This document shows positions 46,963 to 59,929 of a stretch of DNA of 64,000 nt, in pieces (the stretch's first letter is position 1; each line of letters starts with the position of its first letter). Both the position numbers and the translations under genes were made by a program. The stretch is from Xiphydria camelus (lineage: Eukaryota; Arthropoda; Insecta; Hymenoptera; Xiphydriidae), in NCBI GenBank assembly GCA_963678675.1, contig OY783193.1:3851501-3915500 (forward strand). Direction: 5' to 3'. Under the pieces are notes generated by a model, which saw only the letters and a program-made list of their open reading frames with translations, was not told the origin of the DNA and did no database searches.

Positions 46963-47752
46963 TGGAAGTCGATTGAGGCGCCGCGCGACACGCCACGAGA
47001 GCGTGATCGCGACTGCTACGCTTCGGCGACGCGGAAATAGGCCAGGAAAGCCCCAACGATCATCGGGAGATCCGTCGCATCGTTTTGCGCAGCCCCGTCG
47101 CCGACCCGAACCCGGTTTATTTTCGCCAATTGTTCATCGCGAGCGGGTCGTCGCCTGTTGTTGATTTTCAGTTTCACCGGACTCGAGTTTCACCCGTCCG
47201 TTCGATCAGCCGTCGATGCTCGGGGTTGGGACTCTGCCAAAAATCGAAACCTCGGGAATCGAACGCTCGACCGACGTGCAATCCATCTCTCGTATTTTTT
47301 CGCACAAGACACATCTTCATCCCTCGCCCCATTTTTCACGGCATTGTCGCAATTGTCGAAAATGCGGGGGAGCGCGAGAGCGTATAACCCCTCGAGGTTT
47401 ATTCTCGGACGACGAAATTCCCGGTTCGGCTCTAGTTCGCGCCGCGCGATCCAGATTCGCGACGCGAGGGAAAATCCTTCTTTTTGTAACGCCCGCTCGC
47501 TTGCTCCCGCCGCCACACCCCTCCGCCCCGCGATACGTAAATACATCCAGATGACAACCGTGGACTTCCTCCTGTCGCCTCGTGCCAAGTGGAACCGGCG
47601 CAGCGGCGGTGCAGCGTCATGGGGAAGATCCAACACGTGGCTCTCTCTCATCGTCCCAACGACGAGCGGCGAATTCGGTCGATTTCATTCGCGCGATGAG
47701 AGTCGGGAGACGGACGAGGCGTGAAACCGGTGCACCCCGATGATTTTGTGCA
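46963..47752. other. Non-genic stretch with dispersed-repeat similarity
   Basis: Overlapping open frames of about 100-190 codons occur on both strands, but none has splice support or recognisable domains. The phrase near 47241 (AAATCGAAACCTCGG) is related to the repeat at 3.93-4.20 kb. Confidence 0.4.
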
Positions 47753-47946
47753 CACTGAGAAAAAAAGAAGATTAACATTTATTCTGTTAGAGGGATAATC
47801 TGAGTACGAAAGGTAAAACAGATCAAAAATTATCCTTCCAGGGTATACAATTTAACCTTCCTTAGAATAATTTTCGATCCACTTTACCTTTCGCACTCAG
47901 ATTATCCATCTAACGGAATAATTTGTAATCTTTTTTTTTCTCAGTG
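47753..47946. mobile_element. CACTG-ended palindromic MITE, copy B
   Basis: Same palindrome family as 15227-15420, flanked by a CA dinucleotide on both sides (47751-47752 and 47947-47948). Confidence 0.85.
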
Positions 47947-48597
47947 CAAGAGAAAATCATTTTCGTTCGATGGAATCACCGGTTTCTCGGTGTTCGTTTG
48001 AGATTTCCTCGATAAATCCGTTAATTTCGGAATCAGCGGAAAAAATACACAAGATGAGGTGATCGAGAGTTTGATTCCAGAGATGTCGATTTTCGCGAGT
48101 TTCTCGCGAATACCGAGACAACATTTTGCTCGATCGAAATAAACGTTCCTTTGGACAGTCCCGAGAGCACATTTATTCGATTCGAGTGAATATCAATTTG
48201 ATCGAAATAATATTCAATTCAATCAGTAATATTTATATTCGTCCAATCGATATTCATTCTAATCGAATAAGTGTGCTCTCGAGATTATTCAAAAATACGT
48301 TTATTTCGATCAAGTAAATTTTGCCCGTAGTGAAGTAACGAAACGCGCCGTTCGCATTTGTAAATCAATCGATATTTGCGCGTACCGACGAAATCGACGC
48401 GATCGACAATTCAAACCGACTCCGTATTGCAGTGTCCGGCCACATGTGACGCGAAAGGAGCTCCGCGGGTGGAAGGTAGTGGCAGTCGATGCAGCGCGGG
48501 ACAGGACTCTCGAAGAACCTGCAGGATGTCCAGCGAGCACCCTTCCACGAGTGCAGTCGCAGCGAAAGGTAAGGGAGCCGTGCGTGCAGCGAGTACT

Positions 48598-50090
48598 CCC
48601 GAGTCGAAGATTTTGACCTGGTAAGCCCTGCTAAGAATGAACGTTTGCAGGTCTAAAAGGAATGAACCAGGTCTTCGTGAAATATAGAAAGTAAACCTTG
48701 CTTGTCCTTCCATAGCCTAGTTACGGTGAATATCAGATGCAAACAGGTCTAACACGGACTTTTCACAGTAGACCTGGGAAAGCCGTTATTATCCTATCGC
48801 AGGTACCAACCAGGTCTAAGAAGGCCTTCTGAATTTTGTTTCCCACCCTTTTCCCCTTCCTCCCACGTATACCGCATGTCCCATAAGAAACGCAAGAAGC
48901 GACATTTACCTTCGGCAGTATTTGCCGACGATGCATGAGTCGGTATATTCGCACCGTCGGTAAATACTGCCGAAGGTAAATTACGCTTATTGTGCTTCTT
49001 ATGGGACATACGGTAAATAAATATGCAGTTATTTAATTTGTATTTAACACATTTAGTGTCATGAACGTCACGTGTCGAAAAATCGTGTTCAAAAATTGTC
49101 TGCGGCGAACGAACGAAAATTACGTCCGCCATTTCGACCCGGAATCGGCCTATGGACTCGACAGTAAGGCTAGGCCGACTCCTGCCTTAGACGCCCTGTG
49201 GTCCTCTTATATAGAAATTTACTGAAGTTTTACTACCGAGAGCCGACAGTCGGGGGCCAGGAGCCGCGAGCCGAGGGTCGAGAGGGTCGGCGCTATCTGG
49301 CGTCAGGCCGCCAAAGCATGAAGGGTCGCCACATGACAAACTTTAATTAAACACAAACTATCACAAAATATTTAAACAATATAACTGATCATTTTCTTTT
49401 TTACAAATACCTATTGTTAAGGGGTTTAAAGAGTAGATAAATACCAAAAGTATTTAAAAATCTGACACAGGCAAGTTCCCTATTAATTAATTATTATTTG
49501 AAAACCACTAAATGTATTAAATAACTTAATTTATGAAAATGATAGTAAATTTGAGGTCAGATTTTTATTATATTCTTTTCGTTGAAAGAGAAATAAGTTG
49601 AGAAAATAGGAACATCATATTCCTCACTCCTTCCCTTTCCCGCTATAATAATTCCTCTTCCAATGAAGAAAATTAAATTTTAATTTTATTTATCTATATT
49701 TTATTCATTCACAAAAATGTGTATATTTTTATTGATTGATTGATTGATTTATCAACATTATAGAGAGAGGAATTAATAAAATTGCTAATACATTGCCCCC
49801 CCCCCTTTCCTTTCAATTCAAGGCTACCTATAAATAATTTTCCGTTCAGAATGTTTAATTGATTATCTATGAATTTTAAATTATACGAAAAAGAGCTAAA
49901 CAGACGTGTTAGGACATCCACTAGCTTGAAAGAATATATCCGACTTATTAAGGACAGTGAAGGCCATATTTACATATCAGGGGAAAATCCCTTTACAGGT
50001 ATTCTAAGACTCTACCCGGTCTACCCAGGTCTAAACAGACCTTAAAGCAGGTCTATTCAGAATGGAACAGGTCAAAATCTTCGACTCGGG
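48598..50090. mobile_element. DNA element of about 1.5 kb with subterminal AGGTCTA motifs
   Basis: Perfect 23-bp inverted termini: CCCGAGTCGAAGATTTTGAC... at the left and the inverse at 50068-50090. Both subterminal regions carry repeated CAGGTCTA-like motifs (about 48649, 48671, 48745, 48808 at the left; about 50018, 50029, 50048 at the right). Such arrays often serve as transposase binding sites. The middle is AT-rich and non-coding. A TA-flanked MITE is nested at 48872-49013. No clear target duplication was found. Confidence 0.65.
48872..49013. mobile_element. Small TA-flanked foldback MITE (142 bp)
   Basis: CCGCATGTCCCATAAGAA... with the inverse ...TTCTTATGGGACATACGG, TA on both sides, and an inner palindrome containing CCTTCGGCAGTATTT. 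Consistent with a Tc1/mariner-type MITE. Confidence 0.7.
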
Positions 50091-50194
50091 CTGCCTTGCA
50101 AGCAAGAACGGTTCTGTCTGCAAAATTTGGTAAATTGACATTTTCGGCTCGTCGTAGTCGGGAAGAGGTAAATCAAAATTATGACGAGCAATTA

Positions 50195-50362
50195 CACTCA
50201 AAAAAATGTGGCCACAACTAGAAAAAATTATAGTAATTGCAGTGATAATTTTCTTCGCGATAGCAAGAATTCGTGCTACGCTAGCAATATTTTTCTAGTT
50301 GTCACCAAATAATGTCCGAGGCAGCCAGAAATATAGCTGGATTAGCTAAATATTGTTCTATT
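50195..50362. mobile_element. CACTG-type MITE, degraded copy
   Basis: Related in inverse orientation to 57308-57464, sharing CAACTAGAAAA, ATAGCAAGAATTC and GGCAGCCAGAAATATAGCTG. The end distal to CACTCAAAA is degraded. Confidence 0.65.
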
Positions 50363-50623
50363 TTCCGACATAATTATATACAATGAAATAGGAAGAATTT
50401 CTTAAAATACCACGTGTTTTAGAATGAAATAAAACAAAAACCTGATTTTTTCAGAACTTAAATATTGCAGATAGGACCTTTCTTGTTAGCAAGTCAGAGT
50501 ACCTCTCGCAATGGGCTTTTATTCGTACACTTTCGCCAATGATCCCAACGACTTATCAGAAATGTGAAGTTATCGAAACGAACGCGACTTTGCGATTTCA
50601 TCCCAGACACGCCGATATCGCGT

Positions 50624-50642
50624 CCCCCCCCCCCCCCCCCCC
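50624..50642. repeat. poly(C) tract
   Basis: A run of about 18 C. Similar C or G runs of 10 or more occur near 6350, 11424, 13133, 44412, 44627, 49797, 57168 and 58902. Confidence 0.85.
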
Positions 50643-51120
50643 GAACAGCGATAAATGTTATAATTGAAGCAGGCTCTCTTTCTCTCTTTCTCTCTTGTAC
50701 TTTCACTTGCTTTATTTTGTTGGTCTAGCCCGTTCTATTACTTGCGTTATCTCTAATTCACTCGTCTGCTTTCTTAGTTGCTTTCTTGGTTACCTTGTTT
50801 CTTACTTATCATACTTTACTTTGTTAGTTTAATCCGTATCATTCGCATTGTGCACTTTTATTTACCTTATTTTGTTAGTCTAGCCCGTTCTATTATTTAC
50901 TTTATCTATTATTCGCTCGTTCACAGCTTTTAGTTGCTTTCTTCGATATTTACTTGTTCTGACCTTTATGTGCTCTCAGATGGCCTTTGCGGCCCTAGAG
51001 CGGAATAAACGCTTCTTCTTCTTCTTTTTCTTCTTTCTCTTTTAATTGCGCGCGGTATGCTTAATTAACCGGGTAACCGGAGCGGGAATGACCGACCCGT
51101 TGCACCGCTAGTGAGTGTCT

Positions 51121-51359
51121 CTTGCCCATTTTTTCACGCGCAAGCCTTGTTCACTAAATGATTAATTAATAAAACCTGGCTTCGGAAAACCAAAGGCTTG
51201 TGTGTTGCAGGTGGCTAAAGGGTTGAAATAAGGGCGTAATCTTGTAAGGAAAAATCGAGATTTTTTGACCGATTTTCCCACACAAGCCTTTGATTTCCGA
51301 AGCCAGGTTTTATTAATTAATCATTTAGTGAACAAGGCTTGCGTGAAAAAATTGGCAAG
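51121..51359. mobile_element. Foldback MITE, about 239 bp
   Basis: Inverted arms of about 80 bp: CTTGCCCATTTTTTCACGCG... against ...CGTGAAAAAATTGGCAAG. Shared inner phrases are AAGCCTTGTTCACTAAATGA and AAAACCTGGCTTCGGAAA. Confidence 0.7.
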
Positions 51360-51554
51360 AGGTACCTTCTATTTTTTTGTTAAGAAAAATCGAATTTTCC
51401 ATATGTTATCCCCAGAGACCATTCGTAAATTTCCCTTCATTCTACTCAAAATCGAAGTACTTTTCAACCCTCTTCGAGGCTTGTATGCGAAAATGGGGCG
51501 CCAGAATCTGTCACTATCTGACGGTCGTCTATTAAGCGCAGATTTAGGTACCTA

Positions 51555-51740
51555 ATATGTGCCAATTTTTATTTAGTATAAAAAGGTTTCCCGCTTTGAG
51601 CTCCATCTATCGCATGAGATCACATGCATAGAGAGATCCTGAATTTTTTAAATCCAAATAACCTAAATCTCTGCACTCTTAAGTCCGTATATGAGAAAAG
51701 TCACTTGGATCCCTTTTATTTCAAGGCCCTCAATTGTCGC
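51555..51740. repeat. Partial copy of the 60.50-60.76 kb element, opposite orientation
   Basis: Shares, in inverse, AAATCTGCAC/TTAAGTCC, AAAAGTCACTTG and GAGATCACATGCA with 60500-60760. Confidence 0.55.
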
Positions 51741-52764
51741 CTACGGACAATTTCCGTTCGACAGACTTCGTTATATTTATAGCGCGCTATTTATAAATCG
51801 ATTCCGTCATCCACCGCGCGACAATGATTACCGCGCGCTTATCTATATACTCGTGCACACGCCTATCTTGCTCAAATAATCGGAATTATTTTCTGATCCC
51901 CGCGATGAGGAAAACAGACTCGTTTTCACGCGTCGTCGCGCGGCTGTGGACTTTAATTAATTCGTCGGCCGGCGATCGCTTCCGCACGCCCGCCCGCGTG
52001 CGCTCACGATTTTTACTAATAAAACGTGAACTTTGGAGCGGGAAACCCCCTCGCTCTTTTCCTCCCCCCCGCGCCCGCACTTTCCGCGCGTGGCCGTGCC
52101 GGCTATTTTTAATTGTCAATTAATCGATCGATTAACCGAGTTTCACAGCTCGATTCAGCCGCGCGGGAACACATTTACCTTACGCCTCGTTGCCCCGATA
52201 AAGGAGCTTGTGCGACGATACGATACGAAGAAACGCGCGCGCTCTCATTTCCGTGCGTGGTCGTAGGTCGCGGGAAAATCGACCTCCCCCGATCCGTCGC
52301 TACGCAGTCGCGACCCGATGAACTCGGATTCGCGTGTAACCTATACCCACGATCCGTGAAATTCCGTGCAACTTAACGGATTCCAGTCGCGCGCGTGGGA
52401 CTCGAAGGTTTAATTATTTATGCGCCTTTTCGCCCCCCTTTTTTCACACACCGATCACGATTGCGCGTCGTGACGGCGCGCGTCACGCGTGTGCGCGAAT
52501 ACGTGGGTGCGGCGAGGGAGTGGAAAGGGGAGGGGGGTGGTTCGCAGGTATACCGAGTGTTTTCGAAACTGGAGCGCACGGGAGACGCGTGAGTGCGAAC
52601 GAGAGCGTCGATTAACCCGGGTGAACGCGTAAGAGTTTCTCCGTCGCACACTCGAACTGGAAAAATTTAAGGAAGAGGAGGAGGAGGAGAAGAAAAAGCA
52701 ATTTATTTTTTAAGAAGAAGAAGTTGCGTTTATTGTGTAGGCTCCAAGACGCATGTCTCCTGCA

Positions 52765-52959
52765 CAGTGAGAAAGAAAAGAGATTAAAAATTATTCCGTT
52801 AGAAGGATAATCTGAGTACGAAAGGTAAAATAGATAAAAAATTATCCCCTTCCAGGGTTTAAAATTTAACCTTCCCTGGGATAATTTTTGATCTATTTTA
52901 CCTTTCGTGCTTAGATTGTCCTTCTAACGGAATAATTTTTAATCTTTTTTTTCTCAGTG
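52765..52959. mobile_element. CACTG-ended palindromic MITE, copy C
   Basis: Same family as 15227-15420; the left terminus is mutated to CAGTGAG. The flanking dinucleotides CA and TG do not match, so one side has diverged. Confidence 0.8.
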
Positions 52960-53115
52960 TGAGAGAGCACAAAGGGAAAGGCAAAAATAACGAAAAGTAA
53001 CGATAACGTACCTAGCGAATGATATGACGGTCGGCAGAAATAAGCAGAGGCGAGCAGAGGTAAATAAGCAAAAATAAGTAGAGGTAAAAAGTAGGTTGAA
53101 ATAAGCAAAAATATC

Positions 53116-53321
53116 AGGCGTACAACTTGGCTTCCGCCGTTTTCGATTCGTGGATCGCTGCAAAAGATGACCAGTTTTTTCAACGCGGGATTCGTACGCT
53201 GCCCGAAAGATGAGAGAAAGTAATGGCCAGCAATATGGACAATACTTTGGATCGTAAATGTATAAACCAGTTTTGTACAATAAATCCTCGAATTTCGGCG
53301 GAAGCAAAATTGTACACCTAA
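53116..53321. mobile_element. MITE with GTACAACTTGG/CAAAATTGTACACC ends
   Basis: Longer relative of the 18256-18337 element, with ends GGCGTACAACTTGGCTTCCG and CGGAAGCAAAATTGTACACC. The AT-rich sequence immediately left (about 53040-53110) matches, in inverse, the last about 60 bp of the window, so a larger repeat unit surrounds it. Confidence 0.6.
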
Positions 53322-56300
53322 TAGGTGAAAGATTATGGTAAGAGGCAATGGGTGAAGTAAAAATAGGTAAGTAAAAAATCGAGGACCGAGAACGAGCGAC
53401 AGGGTGGCTCTCACGCATCGCCCAGGTTGATCGGTGTTATCAAACGCACACGCGGTCCTCCCTATGCGGTCCTTCCCATTCTCGAAAACACCTGAAATGT
53501 GTATCACGCGGGCGAAGAAAAAGCCGGCGGAAATAGGGGCGAAAACGATTGTCGGATATAGGGTGTAATTTACCGACGAGTGGCGACACCGGCTCGTACG
53601 TTAATGCATGTGCGTAAGCGCGTTAAATAATGCAGACGAACGGCGTAACGATGTCCCGCGCGCGCGAGAGTTGCATGTGCGTCGACTGCACTTCTATTTT
53701 TAGAGAGGAGCGCCATGTGTCTGTTACGTGTTTTGTAATACATACGATGGACGCGGACGCCTCCTCGTAACGGCCGCCCGCGACGACGAACTTCCTCGCG
53801 ATGTTCCGCTTTCGCTGATGTATCGGAACGACTATCGAATTTCGACGGTTTCGGGTGACCTACAAATCCGTCGTTCGAGAAGAGAATCAATTTTATCGCG
53901 CTCTACACCGTTCCTATTTTCAGTTGATATTTAATTATCGCTCTTCCGGTGAAGCGATAAGCGGTCCAATTTGGACAACCGATAGCCCGAGGCTCGTTCT
54001 ACGCGGTAGGTATGACTCGACGTCCACTCGTCTCGTGGTTCTCGTTACATTTGTTATCAAACCGGCAGAGCTCGAGTGCCGTTCGCCGTTCAGTTGACCA
54101 TAAATAATAGGTATGCAAAGACAGCAGCCCTCGGTAAAGCGAAATCAGTTTTTACACACACACCAGAATGACGTTATATTAACCTGATTTTTTTTTGCGG
54201 AGTAAAAAAAATTGTCAATGACGTCTTCGCCCCTTTGGGGTATTATTATATTTTAACATATTTTTGCGATCTTTATCTCTTACGTTTTCTTATATTTATG
54301 TGCAAACAGTACAAAGTTGTATTTTTGCGTAACATTTTTTAAATAAAATAGCTAAAATCCAATGTACATTCTCGTGTACACCGGGTCTGAAGGGGTTAAT
54401 GTGCTAATTATGTGGTAAACTCAAAGTTTTTGCGCTCTTTCTAATTAGCCAGACAAAATAATAGAGTTTTTATAAATTTTATATTTATTTTGTAAAGTAA
54501 TTTATGTAAATAACGGGCATGCGAAGCTGTCAACTCGACTAAAACGAAATAAATTTGGAATATTCTTTATAAAGATTACTTGAAAAAATACAAAAAAAAA
54601 TATATAAAAATGACTCTTCCCGTCAATACTATGAAAGGAGCACAGACATTTTTTATTTAGCACATAAACGGCACGTAAGTAGTGGCGGTGTGCGTAAAAA
54701 TTCATTTCGCTTCAGAGTGGAAGGTGCTAACGTCACATACCTATTAATAATGAGTTCGCCGGGGATACTCGCGAGAGGTGGGAAGAAATGCGCGCATGCG
54801 CGTCATCCGTCGCCCGCGGGAACCACCTCGCCTAGGTGAGCCGAGCGACGACGCGTACGCTGTACTCACGCGTCTGCCAAAATCAACCGAATGGCGGCCC
54901 GCGCACCAAAGTCAAGTTCGCGCTGCCCACACTCGACGCGTCCGAGTCGCTCCGAAGGTCGCGAGGGGGTTTTTCGGGAAATTACGAAACGCCTCCGGGA
55001 AAGAGAGAGGGGAAATTTATCTGCCTCGATTTTATCGCGTCGAGAAAATATGTAAGAGAGACTCCGAGGCGAACACATTCGTGCCTCGGCGAACGGATTT
55101 TCGGCCGAGTACGCGCCGGGATCGGCAGAGGGGGCGGCGGTCGACGGGCGACCGAGACGAAGTCTTGGGACAAACGCGAGTTGTATTGTCGTCGGTTCGG
55201 GGAGACAATTTTGTAGTTGTACAATTATTTAGTCGTGTGCCATAAGAGTCTATGGGAATGTATGAACATGCACATACTATCAACTCGATAGTATGTGGAA
55301 ATCGAGACGAGCATACAACTCGACTATACAATTTAGTCGATGTAAACATTGTATGTATGCGCTAGCCCTCAGGATCTCGTGAAACATCGACACCATCGCT
55401 GGGGATCGATCTGCAGTCGCTCCCGTGCATTCGTACGCGCATCTTTATACGCGAACCTCATGCCACACTACACGCCCGGTAAAATTGATCGCGTCGCGCG
55501 CGCGTTGCCGTAATACCAGCGCGTCTATAAATATCGGCCGCGATGCAAATCGACCGGTTTATCATTGACCCGCGCGAAGCCATCGGTGTAATAACGCCGG
55601 GAGAAAGAACACCCTTCGGAGGGGGGCTCCACATGTACCTACCCGCGATCCGCTCTACCGTCGCGTCGCACGCGGTGAGTCACGAACTCTCGGCAAGCTT
55701 CTCCCGCGGTGGACGCGTGTCCGACCGAAATAATCGTCGCGGGACTCGTTAGGTTGATAATATGAATGAAATACTGGCGTTTGCGCAAGAAACTCGCGTT
55801 TTCACCGCCGTGCCGCCCCTCTTCCCTGGTTCCTCGGCTCTTCGCGCTAGCGCGTCCGTGTAACGCGTATACGCGCCGAAATTAGGTCGTCGTTGGCGGA
55901 CCTCCACATGAATGAAAGGCGGTCGATCGCCGTTCCCGACGGGAACCTCTCGAACGCGCGCGCGATTCCAACGGCAGACGAGAATACGATACGGTTCCGC
56001 GTTTGTTGCTCGCGGGTACTACTGCTGCAGTCGCATCGCTCGCGCGGTTATCGCGCGGCGGTATTATAATATGTCGTGCGCGGAGCTAATATGTGTGTAG
56101 AGGACGTATAGGGGTAATTTAAATGACGGAGAAACCATTTAAATTTTGACGGATGGCGCGTTTAATCGAATAAATGGACCCTGCAGAGTTTGTAAAAGAT
56201 TCATCGATTTGTCGAAAAATTATTCGTCTTTCAATTTAACATTAGCTTTTGTATGCTAGCTCTACTGTTTGAACGCCAATATTAGCAGTCATCAAATGAT

Positions 56301-57307
56301 AAAGTTTATGGATGAAAAAATTATTCCTCACTTTTCCCACTATTTTCATACAATTTCAGAGATTTTAGTTACTCACAAATAACATCGATTTATTGAGGAA
56401 ATCACGACTAAATTTTTTTCTCAATCATTGGTAGATTTTTCTCGTGTAAACCGTAGCCTTTAATAATAAGAGACTGTTTCACATGCGATCAGTAGGTACA
56501 ACTGTCGCCGTTGAAAATACTTTGCGGAATATTCCAATCAGCGAAAATGCAGTGGTAATTTAACGTTACTTGTAAGTAGCTCAAATGTTAAAAATATGAA
56601 AATAATGTAACAAACTAAGAAATAATTTCATCATCGATATACCTTATCATTTGGTGACTGCTAACATGAAACGTTCAAACGGCCAACAATTTTGCTTCAA
56701 GCGAGAGAGAGAGAGTCAAGAGTTCAATTTCACATAAGAATCAATATCAAATTGAAAGCCGAATAACTTTTGGACGAATCTGTGAATCTCTGGCAAAAGT
56801 GACATTCGTCCATTCGCGCAGTTAAATATACCGTCTCTCAACATTTCAATTACGTCTCGATCATTTAATTACACCTACGATAACACGTCATTAACCACAC
56901 TGCCCGCGCTGCGACGACGTGAGGGGGACGCTCTCTGCCAAGACTTGGAAATAAATTGCAAACCCAACACGAGTCTCGCACCGCGTCATCGTCGCCTTCC
57001 GCGTAACGCGGACACCTACGCGACGCGTGGGTACAGGTGCAGCGCGATACACGAGACGAGCGCCCGAGGCGAGGAGAATGCGTTAATAATACCTGCTCGC
57101 TCGCGGAACGCGCACGCGCGATAGCGGGGGCGGTTTCGCGCCTCGGTGCGGAAGCATGCTTCGAAGGGGGGGGGGGGGGGAGCGGTGATTAGATTTTTCC
57201 TCGATACACGCGTTTGTCACGGCTGCGGTATTTCGTATATATTTACACAGCTTCGTACTCGCGCGAGTGGATGCTGGTCGAATAGTATACTACGCTGCGT
57301 ATGTCTA
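53322..57307. other. Gene-poor stretch
   Basis: No recognised gene or RNA. Contents noted: a TTAA-adjacent AT-rich tract near 54.2-54.4 kb ending GGTCTGAAGGGGTTAA that resembles a degraded TTAA-element end, an 11-bp-stem hairpin at 55269-55295, and GC-rich DNA at about 55.4-56.1 and 57.0-57.2 kb. Confidence 0.4.
55269..55295. repeat. Perfect hairpin, 11-bp stem
   Basis: CACATACTATC, then a 5-base loop, then the exact inverse GATAGTATGTG. Too short for a microRNA precursor; no function is assigned. Confidence 0.6.
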
Positions 57308-57464
57308 CACTGAACAAAGTATTTAGCTAATCCAGCTATATTTCTGGCTGCCTCAGACACAACTAGAACAATATTGCTAGCGTAGCAAGAATTCTCGCTA
57401 TCGCGAAGAAAATTATCACTGCGATTGCTATAATTTTCTAGTTGTGGCCAAATTTGTTTCAGTG
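57308..57464. mobile_element. CACTG-type MITE, intact 157-bp copy
   Basis: Ends CACTGAACAAA and TTTGTTTCAGTG with TA on both sides (57306-57307 and 57465-57466). Inverse relative of 50195-50362. Confidence 0.75.
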
Positions 57465-59929
57465 TATATTTGAGGGGAGGGAGGAGGGAGATAAATATAA
57501 GAGGAAGAGATGAGTTTCCCGAAGTGGAAAAGACTCCGACGCGTGTTTCGCGGAATGAAGAAATCGCGATTTCGACTTGGCGAACATTTCGGAGACGTTC
57601 CTCGAACGGAAAAATCAGATCAGCCGGAAATTGGCGAAGGGGAGGGGGGATGAGCGGCAGAATGAACAGCCAGCGTCGCAGTAACGTGGGAGTCATTGAG
57701 TAAAAAATAAATAAGGACGAGCGCGGGCGAAGGGAGGGTGTGACGTGGTAGGGACGAGCAACGGACGAAAGAGCGAACTCAAAATAAATTGCAAAAGTAA
57801 CTCAAGCCACCGTTCTCGGGGCCCGCTCCGAAATAGATTAACCGACCACCGGTCATCGCGGAGTTAACGACTCATAAAAGACGTCGTCTTAATGTTTGCG
57901 GCGTACGGGCGGCCCGGTTATTTTTAGCCGGGCTCCGAAATAAAATCAAGGCCGCGCCCGTATCGCGAAACTGAACGCACGGCGCGTCGGGCGGAAAAAA
58001 CACGCGATTTCGGGGAACCGAGCGGGAGAAGCTTCTTTTTTCTCTCTCTCGATTCCAAGGGCTCTAACGGTGAGCTTGCAAAGGCTTTTCGAGCGCGAGT
58101 CGACGGTTGGTCGATCGGTGAAAAATTGAGGCGGCTTCGAAGATAAAAAAAAAAGGGAAAGCGCTTCGCGTCTCTCTTCGTAGTATTTGGGAAGCGTAGA
58201 TTATTAATTCTAGTATCCTAAACGTGTCCTTTGGATGATTTAATCTCTAAAATTTGAAAAATTATATTTTTATCAAAAATTCCAAAAAAAAAAAACCGGT
58301 ACCAGTAACTTCTGAAAGGCTGGTGCGATTTCGACAATTTTTATGTCAGAATCTTTCGTTTTCCTTCGTCTCTAAGTTTGCTAAATTTCGATGATATCGA
58401 AACACGCAGTCCAAAAATGTAAAAAAAAAAACGGTAAAATTAGAAAACTTCGTTTGCAACAACATTGCCGAAACTCAACCGATATTTTTTATCTATAAGT
58501 CGTTGTAATCGTAGTTTCGAACTGCGTTCAACAAGTTGATGAACATTTAAATCGCACGATTTGTTCAAAAGTTATCGCGGAACGTAAAATTTCACTTTTC
58601 TCTTGACAACTTCAAAACCGCTGAACCGATAAGGTTCAATCGCAATACCGAGCAATACTCGACGACCCCACATGTTATTGAAAAATTTGGTTGAGATCGA
58701 TAAAAGCGTGCGAAAAGGGGGAAAAGGGAGGGGTACAAAATTTGCATGAAGATTTCGGCGTTTTTGAGCACATTCTTCAAAACAACTGCGAGAACTTTGA
58801 CCAAATTGTTGATACGCTTTCGTCCGAGTACCGCTAATTTTTCGTCAAAATTTCATCGAAATCAGATGAATCGTTGTTATTCGCCAAAAACTACGAATTT
58901 GGGGGGGGGGGGGTCATTCTGTGATAACTTCAGAACGGACGAAGCGACATCAATGAAAATTGAAACGCACGTCCTTTCCATGGAATTCCACGAAAGAAAA
59001 ATTAAACAGTTGAGATCCGTTTACTAGTTTAAGAGATACATCCATTGAAACACACATTTTGATAACGAACGCGGACGGACGGGCGGAAGTTAACTAAAAA
59101 AAAGTTCGACGTATCGATCGTATTCATCGTCGATAATCTGTCGCTCACCTTCGCCGCGCAATCAATCGCGCGCGATTACAATTCAAACGAATCCTCGCGC
59201 TACCGAAAAGTGCGACGATCCGACGCGCAAAACAGTGGAAACGAAATCAGCCGGAAAGGTCCGCGCGGTCGAACGTCGTGATGCTCCATCGAAATTCCAA
59301 TTCCGGCGATCGACGCGCGAAGCGGCGGCGTGTCTCGCTCGGCGACAGACTCGCCGAAGCGCTTCTCCTCGACAGGCGCGCATCGCGTCGGTGCCACCGA
59401 TCAAGGTCTTCGATCTGCTTTAAGTGAACGCGTCGCGTCGGCCCGCGCGCGCGTCTCGAGTCACCCCGCGCGCGCCGGGCCAATTGGAAGTGGCGCAACG
59501 ACGACGGCACCGACAATGCGCGTCCCGACGATACATCGACCTCGTTCCCGCGCGCGATACAACCCGCCGGCGGAGCGTGGGACGTTGTCCGGTTGCGTCC
59601 GCGCACCTCCACCTATACGCGCGCGTGTACAACAGGTATATACTTACGTACGGGGCTCGTTACCATCCCGGCGTTCTCTGTTTTCATTGGCGCGGCGCTC
59701 CGCGTCTCCCTCGCGCGACGTTCCCGGATAGCTGGGCGCGTCTCGTCGAACCGCTATAATTGATATAACGATCGACGAGCTTCCGCGATTGCGCGTGCCG
59801 TTGCGCGCCGCGCGTTCCGATAACGAGCGTTTATTTTGGTATTCCTGCGCGTAACAAGGGTCGAGATAAGCGCTTCCCGTGCGCCACGAGCGACGAGCGC
59901 GAAAACGATCGACGTTTCCTCCTCCCGCC
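57465..59929. other. Non-genic stretch upstream of the cytochrome c1 3' end
   Basis: No gene recognised. About 58.23-59.09 kb is AT-rich, repeat-like sequence with poly(A) and poly(G) tracts, probably an old mobile element without visible termini. About 59.2-59.75 kb is CpG-rich. A minus-strand AATAAA (TTTATT, 59830-59835) lies 95 bp beyond the cytochrome c1 stop. Confidence 0.4.

Noticed and set aside
48598..50090. Clustered short repeats resembling a CRISPR array
   Set aside because: The AGGTCTA motifs are short, irregularly spaced and bounded by transposon termini in eukaryotic DNA.
54180..54400. Possible further TTAA MITE ending GAAGGGGTTAA
   Set aside because: The right end looks plausible, but no matching left terminus (TTAACCCC...) was found within a reasonable distance.
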